Positions 1 to 9,144 are shown, counted from the stretch's first letter. The stretch: 24,905 nucleotides of DNA from Calidifonticultor sp964387355 (GCA_964387355.1 CAYLWJ010000045.1:1-24905); one strand, 5' to 3'. Program-made: numbers and translations. The notes: generated by a model from the letters alone, not told the origin.

Positions 1-111
1 AAAAAAATCATTTAAAAATTAATTATTATAAAAACTTATAACAAAAAAAATATATTATTTAATATTTTACATAATTTAAAAAAATTAATTTAAGATCTTA
101 TTTTGTAAAAA

Positions 112-1449
112 ATGGTAGAAGTTATTCCTTTTAAAGGTTTAATATATAATAAAGATAAAATCATTAATTTTGCAAATGTAATTGCGCCACCTTATGATGT
201 AATAAACGATAAGCAAAAAACTTTTTTAAAAAACCTTAGTCAATATAATATAGTAAATCTTACCCTACCAGAAGAAGATAAAAATTTAAATAAATACCAA
301 ACAGCGCAAAATATTTTTTCCGAATGGCTTAGAAAAAAAATTTTAAAATTTGACAGCAATGAATATTTTTATATCTTTGAAGAAAATTATAATGAAGATA
401 ATATAGGTAAAAAAATTAGCGGTTTTATAGGATTGTTAAAAATTCAAGACTATGGACAGCCTAATGGAATTTTAAGACATGAAAATACCCTTTCAAAACC
501 AAAAGAAGATAGGTTAAATTTATTAAGAAGCTGTAGAGCAAATTTTGAATTTATATACACATTATATGATGATAAAGATTATAAAATTGCCAGTATTCTT
601 GAACAAACAAAAAAAGATTCCAGTCCAAAAATCAATATAGTTGCTCCTTATGATTCTAATTTAAATTTTCGACTTTGGAAAATATTCGATAGTGAACAGA
701 AAAAAGAAATTGTAAATTTAATGAAACCTAAAACTTTGTTAATTGCAGATGGCCATCATAGATATGAAACTTCTCTATTATATAAAAAAGAAATTGAAAA
801 GGTTAAAGGAAATTTTTTAAAGCCTGAGGATTATATCCTTTCTTTATTTATCTCATATAACCAAAAAGATGTTTCCATACACCCCACACATAGAGTTATT
901 AAATTTCAGAACAATTTAACAATAAATCAAATAATAAATATTTTATCTAATTACTTTAATATAGAAGAAATTGATTTTTCTGAAGATTCAATAAAGAAAT
1001 CTATGCAAAACTATTATTATATTTACTTAAAAAACAGAAAAAACACAAATCTTATAAGGACAATTCCTATTTGTATTTGTGATAAAAATGAAAAATGCTA
1101 TTTAGCAGTTTTAAATTGTAATTTATTAAATATTTATAAAAATCTAGGCATACCTTTTGAAAATTCTATAGAAGAGTTTGAATTTCTTGATGTAAATATA
1201 TTGCATAAATTTATTATTGAAAATCTTTTAAAAAATTTTAAAATTGAGGAAGTTTCTTTTTTTCATAATATAAACGAAGTTAAAAATGCTCTAAAGGAAT
1301 CTAAAGTTAATTCTTCTTTTGGTTTTATACTAAATAATCCAGATATTGAAACTATAGTAAAACTCGCAAATAAGGGAATGTTAATGCCACAAAAATCAAC
1401 CTATTTTTACCCTAAACCCTGTAGCGGATTAGTAATTTACAAATTCTAA
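112..1449 (+). CDS. DUF1015 family protein
   Basis: The 445-residue protein matches the DUF1015 family. It opens with the typical segment around VIAPPYDVI (about residues 24-32) and carries the family's most conserved motif ADGHHRYETS near residue 215. Length is close to the usual size for the family. No signal peptide or membrane segment is visible, so a cytoplasmic location is likely. The biochemical role of DUF1015 is not established; the GHHRYE motif suggests a catalytic or metal-binding centre, which is inference. The ATG at 112 has no clear Shine-Dalgarno site, only A-rich sequence, so the start is less certain than the family assignment. The next gene follows 56 bp downstream on the same strand and may be co-transcribed. 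The 111 bp before it are AT-rich and hold no promoter I would defend. Confidence 0.85.
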   Translation: MVEVIPFKGLIYNKDKIINFANVIAPPYDVINDKQKTFLKNLSQYNIVNLTLPEEDKNLNKYQTAQNIFSEWLRKKILKFDSNEYFYIFEENYNEDNIGKKISGFIGLLKIQDYGQPNGILRHENTLSKPKEDRLNLLRSCRANFEFIYTLYDDKDYKIASILEQTKKDSSPKINIVAPYDSNLNFRLWKIFDSEQKKEIVNLMKPKTLLIADGHHRYETSLLYKKEIEKVKGNFLKPEDYILSLFISYNQKDVSIHPTHRVIKFQNNLTINQIINILSNYFNIEEIDFSEDSIKKSMQNYYYIYLKNRKNTNLIRTIPICICDKNEKCYLAVLNCNLLNIYKNLGIPFENSIEEFEFLDVNILHKFIIENLLKNFKIEEVSFFHNINEVKNALKESKVNSSFGFILNNPDIETIVKLANKGMLMPQKSTYFYPKPCSGLVIYKF

Positions 1450-1505
1450 AATCAAATTTTAAAAGCAATAGTTAAGCTTAAATAGCTAGTAAAGGAGTTA
1501 AAAAA

Positions 1506-2903
1506 ATGAAAAACTTTAACTCAGATTATTTTAACAATCAAAGTAAAATAATTGCCGAAGCTGCTTTTATTGGGTTTGGTGAGGTAAATACACCAAAAGA
1601 TATTATTGAGAAGAAATGTTTAATTGCAAAAAAAGAGCTTGAAAATTTAGGTGTTAACTTAAAATGTTTTGAAATTGTAAGTGATGATCAGCAGGGTTTA
1701 CAAGCTAAAAAAGCAATTGAAGTTTTGCAAAAAATTAATTTTGATTTTATTGTAGTCTGTATTGCAGGATGGATTCCTACTTGGGCAGTGTTAAGAGTTG
1801 TAAATAATTTTTCAAATAAGCCAATGTTATTGTGGGGGCTTTCTGGTTATTATGATGATAAAAACAAGCTTTATACAACTGCAGACCAAGCTGGTACTAC
1901 TGCTATTAGAAAGGTTTTTGAAGATTTAAATTACAATTTTAAATATATTTATAATTTTACTGGAAAAAATGCAGATATCGAAAAAATTAAAAATTTTGCT
2001 GTTGCAGTTAAGGCATTAAATAAACTAAAAAGCTCAAAAATTAGTATGATGGGCTATAGGGATATGAATTTATATAGTACTTTTTATGACCCTGTTTTAG
2101 TAAAGAAAATATTTGGGACAGAATTTGAGCACTTTGAAATGCTAGAAATAAACCAAAAAATAAAAAATTTAGATAATAATAAAGTTTTAAAAGAATATGA
2201 AAAAATTAAAAATAGCTGGAAATTTACAAAACCAGCAGCTAAAGATACTTTAATTAAAGGTATTAAGTATTATTTATCAATAAAAGAAAAGATAGAGGAA
2301 AAACAATACGATGCTATTTCACTTATTGACGTTGATGGGATGAAAAAACTTGAAGGATTTCCTCCTGCCATGGTTTTTATGTTAATTTCAAATGAATTAA
2401 ATATTCCTTCAATTCCTGAAAATGACTCTTATGGTTCATTAACTCAGCTTATTTCTAAATATTTAACAGGACAAATTTCTGCTTATTTTGAATTTTACGA
2501 ATTTATGGAAGATAGAATTCTTGTAGGAGTACCAGATTTTATTCCCAAAGAAGTAACAGACGGAGATATATTAGTAATGCCTACAAAATTTGGAGATTTT
2601 AACGAAGGAATATTGAATGTTTCAAAAGTTAAAACTGGCATAGTTACACTTGCAAGATTTTCAACAAAAAATGGCAAATTTATATTGCATTTATTAACTG
2701 GAAAAGCTGTTAGTCCAAGACCATGGGAAGAAGTTGGTTGGACACCACCAGCACCGCAGCTGCCAAGCCTAGAAATTATTCTAGATGTTCCAATTGAAGA
2801 TTTTGCATCAAAGGTGCTTTCTCAGCATTATATTCTTACATATGGCGATAATACAAAATTATTTATAGAATTCTGCAACCTGCACAAAATAGATATGATT
2901 TAA
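1506..2903 (+). CDS. L-fucose/L-arabinose isomerase family protein
   Basis: This 465-residue protein resembles the L-fucose isomerase-like family: an N-terminal Rossmann-like half (IVVCIAGWIPTWAVLR near residue 82, LLWGLSGYY near 108) and a C-terminal isomerase half. Likely metal or active-site residues are Glu305/Asp307 in PENDSYG, the acidic FEFYEFMED stretch near 328-336, and His395 in FILHLLTGK. Members interconvert aldoses and ketoses with a divalent metal; this one's sugar cannot be told from sequence, and related branches handle unusual or sulfonated sugars. The start is well supported, with AAAGGAG about 7 bases before the ATG. It ends in TAA, converging on pckG. No transporter or kinase for a sugar lies next to it, so the context gives no substrate hint. 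The family call is firm; the exact reaction is open. Confidence 0.75.
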   Translation: MKNFNSDYFNNQSKIIAEAAFIGFGEVNTPKDIIEKKCLIAKKELENLGVNLKCFEIVSDDQQGLQAKKAIEVLQKINFDFIVVCIAGWIPTWAVLRVVNNFSNKPMLLWGLSGYYDDKNKLYTTADQAGTTAIRKVFEDLNYNFKYIYNFTGKNADIEKIKNFAVAVKALNKLKSSKISMMGYRDMNLYSTFYDPVLVKKIFGTEFEHFEMLEINQKIKNLDNNKVLKEYEKIKNSWKFTKPAAKDTLIKGIKYYLSIKEKIEEKQYDAISLIDVDGMKKLEGFPPAMVFMLISNELNIPSIPENDSYGSLTQLISKYLTGQISAYFEFYEFMEDRILVGVPDFIPKEVTDGDILVMPTKFGDFNEGILNVSKVKTGIVTLARFSTKNGKFILHLLTGKAVSPRPWEEVGWTPPAPQLPSLEIILDVPIEDFASKVLSQHYILTYGDNTKLFIEFCNLHKIDMI

Positions 2904-2952
2904 TATTAATTTTTTATTGACATTAATTATTTAATATTAATTATTAACTGTA

Positions 2953-2966
2953 GCAACATTAGTAAC
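2953..2966. repeat. Degenerate copy of a GTAAC-N4-GTAAC direct repeat
   Basis: The 97-bp gap between two converging genes holds GCAAC-ATTA-GTAAC. It has the same 9-bp spacing as exact GTAAC-N4-GTAAC pairs at 10361 and 20332. It lies between gene ends, not in a promoter, so it may be coincidence. The same gap holds a 14-bp AT-only direct repeat (2898-2911 and 2929-2942). I see no convincing hairpin terminator there. Confidence 0.25.
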
Positions 2967-3000
2967 TAGTTTTATTGTTTTTTTAATTATTTTGTTTTAT

Positions 3001-4782
3001 TTAAATATTAGTTAATCTTTCTTTTAACTGGTTTAATTCTTGCTTGAGTTCTTCAGGAAACCTGTCGCCAAACTGAAGATAAAATTGGTCTATTTGCTCT
3101 ACCTCTTCAAGCCATTCTTTTTTATCTATTTTAAAAAGCTCTGCTAAATCTGACTGTTTCAAATCAAGGCCTGTTAAATCTATATCTTTTATTTTTGGTA
3201 TAAAACCAATTGGAGTTTTATCAGCTTCAATTTGGTTATTGCATCTTTTAATTATCCACTCCAAAACACGTATGTTATCACCAAAACCTGGCCAAATAAA
3301 ATTGCCATTTTTATTTGTTCTAAACCAATTAACATGAAATATTTGAGGTGGATTTGATAATCTTTTTCCTATGTTTATCCAATGTTTAAAATAATCACCC
3401 ATGTTATAGCCACAAAATGGTATCATTGCCATTGGATCTCTTCTTACCTTTCCCTGTGCACCATACTGTGCTGCAGTAATTTCTGAAGCCATTATAGAGC
3501 CTGTAAAAACACCATGTTGCCAATTAAAAGACTGATAAATTAAAGGTGCAAGAGTAGCTCTTCTCCCACCAAAAATAATTGCTGAAATAGGCACACCTTC
3601 AGGATCATTAACAAATGGTGAAATTGATGGACATTGTTTGATTGGAGCAGTAAAACGACTATTTGGATTTGCTCCTTTAACTGGATTACCGCTTTCATCT
3701 TTTAAATTTGGATTCCAAGGCTTTCCTGTCCAGTCAAAACCAAATTCAGGCACTGGCCCATCTGCTCCTTCCCACCAAACTGTACCGTCTTCTTTAAGGA
3801 GTGTGTTAGTGTATATAGTATTTTTTTGCATTGTTTTAATTGCATTTGGGTTAGTTTTAGAATTTGTACCTGGCAAAACTCCAAAAAAGCCAGTTTCAGG
3901 ATTTATTGCCCATAATCGTCCATCATCTTTAATTCTCATCCATGCAATATCATCTCCAACTGTCCATACTTTATATCCTTTTTTTATAAAAGGATCAGGT
4001 GGAATCAGCATCGCAAGATTAGTTTTTCCGCAAGCACTTGGAAATGCACCTGCAATGTATGTAATATTACCTTTTTTATCTTCTATTCCAATTATAAGCA
4101 TATGTTCTGCAAGCCAACCTTCATATCTTGCTAGATAGCTTGCAATTCTTAATGATAGACATTTTTTACCAAGCAACACATTCCCACCATAACCAGAATT
4201 AACACTCCAAATAGTATTGTCTTGTGGAAAATGAAGAATTAACCTTTTATTAATGTCTAGCTCTGCTTTTGAATGAAGGCATTTAGTAAAATCACCATTA
4301 TTTCCTAAAGCTTCTAGAACTTTATCTCCAGCGTTTGTCATAATCAACATATTTAATACTACATATATACTATCAGTAAGCTCAACACCAATTTTTGAAA
4401 ATTTAGAATTTACTGGCCCCATAGAAAACGGTATTACATACATTATCCTGCCTACCATTGAATTAGAAAAAAAACTAGATGCTTTTTTATAAGCTTCTTC
4501 TGGATCCATCCAATTATTTGTTGGTCCAGCATCTTCCTTTTTTTTTGTGCATATAAAAGTTAAATGTTCTGTTCTTGCAACATCATTAATTGCTGTTCTA
4601 TGATAAACACACCCGGGTAGTATTTTTTGATTTAATTCTATTAACTCGCCTGTTTTAAAGGCTTCCTTTTTAAGCTCTTCCTTTTGCTTATCTGAGCCGT
4701 CAATCCAAACAATTTTATCAGGCTTGCACATTTTAGCCATTTCATCTATCCAGTTTAACAATTCTTTATGCTGTGTTTTCAT
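3001..4782 (-). CDS. pckG: Phosphoenolpyruvate carboxykinase (GTP)
   Basis: PEPCK converts oxaloacetate and GTP to phosphoenolpyruvate, CO2 and GDP in the cytoplasm. In an acetyl-CoA-pathway organism it connects C4 acids to gluconeogenesis, or can run in the carboxylating direction. The 593-residue length is typical of the GTP class. Visible hallmarks are the substrate-binding Arg in ARTEHLTF (about 69-76), YGGN (198-201), the P-loop FPSACGKTNLAM (247-258) with the class-specific reactive Cys251, the kinase-2 motif VGDDIAWM (275-282), and PETGFFGVLPGTN (295-307). The ATG at 4782 follows GGAGGAC four bases upstream, a strong ribosome binding site. Upstream lies a 356-bp gap, so it probably has its own promoter, although it could be the last gene of the minus-strand group. 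Nothing looks broken. Confidence 0.97.
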   Translation of the reverse strand: MKTQHKELLNWIDEMAKMCKPDKIVWIDGSDKQKEELKKEAFKTGELIELNQKILPGCVYHRTAINDVARTEHLTFICTKKKEDAGPTNNWMDPEEAYKKASSFFSNSMVGRIMYVIPFSMGPVNSKFSKIGVELTDSIYVVLNMLIMTNAGDKVLEALGNNGDFTKCLHSKAELDINKRLILHFPQDNTIWSVNSGYGGNVLLGKKCLSLRIASYLARYEGWLAEHMLIIGIEDKKGNITYIAGAFPSACGKTNLAMLIPPDPFIKKGYKVWTVGDDIAWMRIKDDGRLWAINPETGFFGVLPGTNSKTNPNAIKTMQKNTIYTNTLLKEDGTVWWEGADGPVPEFGFDWTGKPWNPNLKDESGNPVKGANPNSRFTAPIKQCPSISPFVNDPEGVPISAIIFGGRRATLAPLIYQSFNWQHGVFTGSIMASEITAAQYGAQGKVRRDPMAMIPFCGYNMGDYFKHWINIGKRLSNPPQIFHVNWFRTNKNGNFIWPGFGDNIRVLEWIIKRCNNQIEADKTPIGFIPKIKDIDLTGLDLKQSDLAELFKIDKKEWLEEVEQIDQFYLQFGDRFPEELKQELNQLKERLTNI

Positions 4783-5138
4783 AAAAGTCCTCCATGTTAA
4801 AATAAAGCAATTTTAAACTAATTTTATAAAGCAATTTCTAAACTATTTTTGGATTTTAAATATTAAACTATTTTTATGAAAAAATAAACAAAATAAGAAA
4901 AACAAAATAAGAAAAAATATTAGCATCTAAAATTTTTTGATAAAAAAATAAAAATATCCAATACTTGCCCTTAAAGCTTTATACTATTTTTGGTGTAAAA
5001 AAAGAAAAAAAATTTCAGTAAAAATTGAATTACAGTCAAAATTAAAGTTTATTAAGCATAAAACTTAATATTTTCAAATCTTGGTTTAGATTTAAAACAT
5101 TGAATTACTAAAGCGGCAAATTTTTAGAAGTTATTTAA
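4783..5138. other. 356-bp non-coding gap upstream of pckG
   Basis: No ORF with coding character is visible here. The gap holds the pckG ribosome binding site, a 24-bp tandem repeat near the gene (4803-4850), and A-runs. It must also contain the pckG promoter and the 3' end of the neighbouring DRTGG gene, but no -35/-10 pair stands out from the AT background and no stable GC hairpin is present. Confidence 0.5.
4803..4850. repeat. Two imperfect 24-bp tandem repeats in the pckG leader
   Basis: Two adjacent 24-bp units (4803-4826 and 4827-4850) both begin TAAAGCAATTT and both contain TAAACTA followed by a T-run. They differ at a few positions. A further partial copy (ATTAAACTATTTTTAT) follows at about 4862. 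They lie 20-70 bp upstream of the pckG start, so they could be transcribed leader or regulator sites, or simple slippage. Confidence 0.55.
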
Positions 5139-6206
5139 TTATTTAATTGTTTCTAAAAGATCTTCTAAATCAACTGATTTTTTTATAATTTCAACTAGCT
5201 TATCCAGTTTTTTAATTTCATGAAGGTTAGATCTACCCATCATTTCATTTAACTTTGAAACTGTAGTTAATGTATCATATTTTACTAAAATCATTGGGAC
5301 ACCAAGCTCATCAGCTCTTCCTAAAACAACAGTACTAGGCTGGAAATTACCTGTTAAAATTAGACATTTTGTATTTGTTTCCAATGCTGCCAATTGAATA
5401 TCTGCTCTATCTCCCCCTGTTATAACTGCTTTACCTGGTTTGGTTCTAAAAAATTTCAAAGCCATTTCATGGCCCATAGCACCAACCATGAAAGAATCAA
5501 CTAGTTCTGTAGCATTAACTTCAGCACATAAAATTTCGCCATCCAAAAATTTTGCAATATCAGAAATACTAACAGATGATAAAACTTTATCAGAATAAAT
5601 AACACCAAATAATTTTATTTTTATTTTTTTCAAAAATGGAATGATTAAATTATCAATTCTATCCTTTTCTTCAATTGGTACCATATTTATGATAATTCCA
5701 CTAAAATTGCTATCAAAATAATCTTTAAAATAAAGAATCTTATCTATAACATCATTTTCATATCGCATTATTAAAACAACTTTGGCATTAACTGCTAAAC
5801 AAATATCTCTTGATGAAATCCCAGCAAAAGAACCATAAGTTAAATTCCTTGCACTCTCAATTAAAACAATGTCTTTATTTTTTTGAATTGATTCATATGC
5901 CTGTTTTATAGAACCTAAATAATCAATATTTACCGATTCTATCTTTTCTTTTAATGCTTTATCATAAGATTGTTCAGTAAATATTATTGGACATATGTCT
6001 TTTGTCTCATCCTTAAGCTCTAAAATATCAATAATATATCTTACATCTTCATCAACATAACAGTTTCCAATTTTTTCAGGGAGCATACATATAGGCTTTA
6101 AATAACCAACTTTATAACCTTTTTCTTTTAAAATTTTCCCAATTCCAACACATAGCGAACTTTTACCAGAAAATGACCTATTTGAAGCAAAAACTATTGG
6201 TTTCAT
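5139..6206 (-). CDS. P-loop/DRTGG-domain protein (Pta N-terminal-like, no acyltransferase domain)
   Basis: The 355-residue protein has two parts. Residues 1-200 are a dethiobiotin-synthetase-like P-loop domain (FASNRSFSGKSSL at 6-18, VLIESARNL near 118). Residues about 210-330 are a DRTGG domain (VGAMGHEMALKFF, KAVITGGDRADIQLAAL, and CLILTGNFQPS). This matches the regulatory N-terminal portion of long-form phosphotransacetylase, but the catalytic PTA_PTB domain is absent, and at 355 residues there is no room for it. Stand-alone proteins of this type are usually annotated as phosphotransacetylase family proteins; their function is not settled, and ligand sensing or control of acetyl-phosphate metabolism is inference. 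The start is firm, with GGGAGGA seven bases before the ATG. A likely own promoter (extended -10) lies about 45 bp upstream. Confidence 0.85.
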   Translation of the reverse strand: MKPIVFASNRSFSGKSSLCVGIGKILKEKGYKVGYLKPICMLPEKIGNCYVDEDVRYIIDILELKDETKDICPIIFTEQSYDKALKEKIESVNIDYLGSIKQAYESIQKNKDIVLIESARNLTYGSFAGISSRDICLAVNAKVVLIMRYENDVIDKILYFKDYFDSNFSGIIINMVPIEEKDRIDNLIIPFLKKIKIKLFGVIYSDKVLSSVSISDIAKFLDGEILCAEVNATELVDSFMVGAMGHEMALKFFRTKPGKAVITGGDRADIQLAALETNTKCLILTGNFQPSTVVLGRADELGVPMILVKYDTLTTVSKLNEMMGRSNLHEIKKLDKLVEIIKKSVDLEDLLETIK

Positions 6207-6249
6207 TTATCCTCCCTGTCTTAATAAATAATTATTTATATTTAGTTAT

Positions 6250-6258
6250 ATTATACCA
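6250..6258 (-). promoter_or_regulatory. Extended -10 promoter for the DRTGG gene
   Basis: On the minus strand the sequence TGG-TATAAT (6258 down to 6250) is a perfect extended -10 (TGnTATAAT). The start site would fall near 6243, giving a leader of about 37 nt to the ATG at 6206. The -35 region is only a weak TTATTT at 17-bp spacing, which an extended -10 can tolerate. Just upstream, 6279-6292 reads GTAA-N6-TTAC on the minus strand, a small dyad that could bind a regulator. Confidence 0.55.
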
Positions 6259-6399
6259 AAATAAATATAAAAAAATAAGTAACACAATTTACAAATTAGA
6301 AAAATTATTGCAATTACCTTTTTTTATTTTTTATTTTATTTTTTATTATTATAAATTAATTAAAAGGATTTATCTAATTAAAAAGATTATTAAATAAAA

Positions 6400-7044
6400 T
6401 TAAGAATCTGAAACTTGAGGAATTCTTTCTATACCATAATTTGATGGAAATACCCCAGTAGGACAAATATCTGCACACTCCATGCAGTTTAAGCAATATT
6501 TAAAGTATGAGGAATCAGGGATAAATGAAACTTTTTTATTTATGCCTCTCCCAACAAATCCTATTGCATTATACCCCTTTACTTCAGAACAATACCTTAC
6601 ACATAAGCCACATAAAATACAATAATTATAAACTCTTTTATACCTTGTATTATTAAGTGAATATTTTTTAGCTAATCTTTTTATTTCTGGATGGTAAGGA
6701 TACATAGCTAGATAAAGCTCCGTTAAATGTTTTTTAACATCATTTACTTTTGGGCTGTCTGTTTCAACAATTAAGCCTTGTTCAATTGGGTAAGCACATG
6801 ATGCAACTAATTTACTTTTACCTGCTTTTATTATCTCAACAAGACAAAGCCTACAAGCTCCATGAGGTTTTATTTTTTCATGAAAACATAAAGTGGAAAT
6901 GTGGATTGAACTTCTTTGTGCAACATTTAAAATTGTTTCATTCTCATTACCATAATATTCTTTCGAATCTATAATAACTTTAATTTGGCCTTCATTCTTG
7001 TTATTAGTATCATTAATATTAATATTTTTTGTTTGGTTCTTCAT
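6400..7044 (-). CDS. [2Fe-2S]/2x[4Fe-4S] electron-transfer subunit (HoxU / NuoG N-terminal type)
   Basis: The 214-residue protein has a plant-type [2Fe-2S] domain with ligands Cys53, Cys64, Cys67 and Cys83 (CFHEKIKPHGACRLC then SC), followed by two [4Fe-4S] motifs: CILCGLCVRYC (142-152) and CLNCMECADIC (184-194). This is the layout of the N-terminus of NuoG or HydA and of HoxU. It should relay electrons between the NADH-binding flavoprotein next door and a catalytic partner. The His-Cys3 [4Fe-4S] site usual between the two regions is missing: the corresponding stretch MYPYHPEIKRLAKKYS has a His but no Cys. No molybdopterin, H-cluster or other catalytic domain follows. GGAGTG before the ATG supports the start. 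It lies 114 bp downstream of the nuoF-like gene in the same direction. Confidence 0.85.
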   Translation of the reverse strand: MKNQTKNININDTNNKNEGQIKVIIDSKEYYGNENETILNVAQRSSIHISTLCFHEKIKPHGACRLCLVEIIKAGKSKLVASCAYPIEQGLIVETDSPKVNDVKKHLTELYLAMYPYHPEIKRLAKKYSLNNTRYKRVYNYCILCGLCVRYCSEVKGYNAIGFVGRGINKKVSFIPDSSYFKYCLNCMECADICPTGVFPSNYGIERIPQVSDS

Positions 7045-7158
7045 TAGTCACTCCATTGTTTATTTTTTTAATTAATTTATTTTTTTAGTCATTAAATAAT
7101 TTAAAACTAATTATAATTTTTTAACTTCAAGATTTTTTAACTTCAAACATTTTTAATT

Positions 7159-9087
7159 TCAAGCATTTTCAAAAACCTTAGCCTTTTCAACTTTTCCAGT
7201 TTTCTTAATTACAGCTTTAAATTTCTCAGGACAAACTTCAAGGCATGTTCCACATCTTGTACAAATATCTAAATTAATAACATGAGGTTTTTTAGGCTCA
7301 CCCGAGATAGCATTGACAGGACAAGATTTAACACAAATTCTGCAACCTGCACATTTTTCTTGTGAAATTTCATAATATATTAATTGCCTACAAACCAATG
7401 CAGGACAAGATTTGTGATAAATATGAGCTTCATATTCATCTTTAAAATATTTTAAAGTAGTTCTAACAATATTATGAGCTGTTCCACCAAGAGCACATAA
7501 AGAAGCATTTTCTAATAATACACATAAGTCTTCTAATAAAGATATATCTTCAGCATTTGCATTTCCGCTTATAATCCTATCATAAATAAAAGTCATTTGT
7601 CTTAAACCTTCACGACAAGGCACGCATTTTCCACATGACTCATCTGCTAAAAAATTTATATAATAACTAGCAATATTTACCATACAGTCAGTCTCATCCA
7701 TAACTATCATTCCACCAGAGCCCATCATTGAACCAGCTTTTGTAAGTTCATCAAAATCAACAGGCAAATCTAAAAGTTCTTTTGGCAGTATTCCGCCTGA
7801 AGGTCCACCTGTTTGAACTTTAATATCAGTCCCTCCATTAACTCCACCACCAATTTTAAAAATTATATCCCTTAAAGTAATTCCCATAGGAACTTCAACT
7901 AATCCTGTATTTTTAACTTTTCCAACAAGTGAAAATATTTTTGTGCCACTACTATTTTTTGTACCAATACTCTTAAACCAGTCAGCTCCATTATTTATTA
8001 TATGAGGAACATTGGCATAGGTTTCAACGTTATTTAAATTAGTAGGTTTATTGAATAAGCCACTAACAGCTGTATGAATATATTTTAACCTTGGTTCCCC
8101 AACATTTCCTTCAATTGCTGTCATTAAAGCACTAGACTCCCCAGAGACAAAAGCACCTGCCCCACGATGAACCTTTACATTAAAGTTAAAACCAGTATTT
8201 AAAATATTCTCACCTAAAAAGCCATAATCTTCTGCTTGCTTAATAGCTATTAATAAATTACTAACAGCAACAGGATATTCCTGCCTTACATAAAAATATC
8301 CTTGGTTAGATCCAATTGCATAACCAGCAATAATAAGTCCTTCTAAAACACTATGTGGGTTGCCTTCTAAAATGCTTCTATCCATAAAAGCCCCCGGATC
8401 ACCTTCATCTGCATTTACGATTACATATTTTGGCTCTTGCTTAGCATTTTTTGTAGTCTCCCACTTAATACCTGTTGGGAATCCTCCACCACCACAACCT
8501 CTTAAATTAGACTTTTTAATTTCTTGTATTACTTCTTCAGGGTTCATACTTGTTAAAACCTTTGCCAAAGCGCGATAACCCCCAACCCTTATATAATCAT
8601 CAATGCTTGTAGGATCAATTTTTGAATTTATATCAAGTACAATCCTTTTTTGAAATTTATAAAATGGAATATCTTGTTCTCTTACAATTGGATTTCCATT
8701 ATCATCTTTATATAAAAGTCTGTCTACGATTTTACCCTCTATAGTCTTTTCAAGAATTTCTTCTGCATCCTCAACTTTGCTTTTTACATAACATATCCCC
8801 TCAGGATATATAACAATTATTGGACCTTTTTCACAAAAACCATGGCACCCGGTTCTTTTTAATAAGATATTTTTAACTTTTTCGGGATTATTCTGCTCCA
8901 GTTTTTTCATTTTTTCCAGAATAATGTTATAAATTTCATCAGATGAATAAGCCTTACAACCAGTACCAGAACAAATGGATATTATTTTTTTATCTTTAAT
9001 ACTTTCTTGAAGTCTTTCCCTAAGTAAATTTAAATCTTTAGGTGTTTTTATAATTTTTTCATTTTTTAATTCTTCGCTTTTTTTCAT
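7159..9087 (-). CDS. nuoF: NADH-binding flavoprotein, NuoF/HydB type with extra ferredoxin domain
   Basis: The 642-residue protein has the long NuoF form seen in electron-bifurcating hydrogenases and NAD-dependent formate dehydrogenases. Domains in order: a thioredoxin-like [2Fe-2S] domain with Cys39, Cys44, Cys81 and Cys85; the FMN/NADH fold with RGCGGGGFPTG (196-206), NADEGDPGAFMDR (225-237) and GAGAFVSGESSAL (309-321); an SLBB region; the [4Fe-4S] motif ESCGKCVPC (483-491) with Cys531 as fourth ligand; and a C-terminal ferredoxin with CAGCRICVKSC (579-589) and CTRCGTCLEVC (609-619). It would oxidise NADH or reduce NAD+ and pass electrons through its clusters. The FVSGESSAL variant replaces the commoner YVCGEETAL. 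The ATG is supported by GGAGA. The fused Fur-NuoE ORF ends 57 bp upstream, so the two are probably co-transcribed. Confidence 0.92.
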   Translation of the reverse strand: MKKSEELKNEKIIKTPKDLNLLRERLQESIKDKKIISICSGTGCKAYSSDEIYNIILEKMKKLEQNNPEKVKNILLKRTGCHGFCEKGPIIVIYPEGICYVKSKVEDAEEILEKTIEGKIVDRLLYKDDNGNPIVREQDIPFYKFQKRIVLDINSKIDPTSIDDYIRVGGYRALAKVLTSMNPEEVIQEIKKSNLRGCGGGGFPTGIKWETTKNAKQEPKYVIVNADEGDPGAFMDRSILEGNPHSVLEGLIIAGYAIGSNQGYFYVRQEYPVAVSNLLIAIKQAEDYGFLGENILNTGFNFNVKVHRGAGAFVSGESSALMTAIEGNVGEPRLKYIHTAVSGLFNKPTNLNNVETYANVPHIINNGADWFKSIGTKNSSGTKIFSLVGKVKNTGLVEVPMGITLRDIIFKIGGGVNGGTDIKVQTGGPSGGILPKELLDLPVDFDELTKAGSMMGSGGMIVMDETDCMVNIASYYINFLADESCGKCVPCREGLRQMTFIYDRIISGNANAEDISLLEDLCVLLENASLCALGGTAHNIVRTTLKYFKDEYEAHIYHKSCPALVCRQLIYYEISQEKCAGCRICVKSCPVNAISGEPKKPHVINLDICTRCGTCLEVCPEKFKAVIKKTGKVEKAKVFENA

Positions 9088-9144
9088 TTTATCTCCATTT
9101 TAAAATTTTCGTTTTTAATTATTTTTTTAATTTTTTTAAAAAAA

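Noticed and set aside
3638..4138. 166-codon plus-strand ORF opposite pckG
   Set aside because: It lies wholly antisense to a clearly conserved PEPCK region including the P-loop, and it has no recognisable domain.
6173..6397. 74-codon plus-strand ORF spanning the DRTGG gene start and its promoter
   Set aside because: Overlaps the promoter and ribosome binding site of the minus-strand gene; Tyr/Ile/Lys-rich translation is typical of AT-rich spacer.
7159..7161. TGA considered as a possible sense codon (recoding)
   Set aside because: TGA here ends the NuoF-like gene at the expected length, and no in-frame TGA interrupts any conserved gene, so the standard bacterial code applies.
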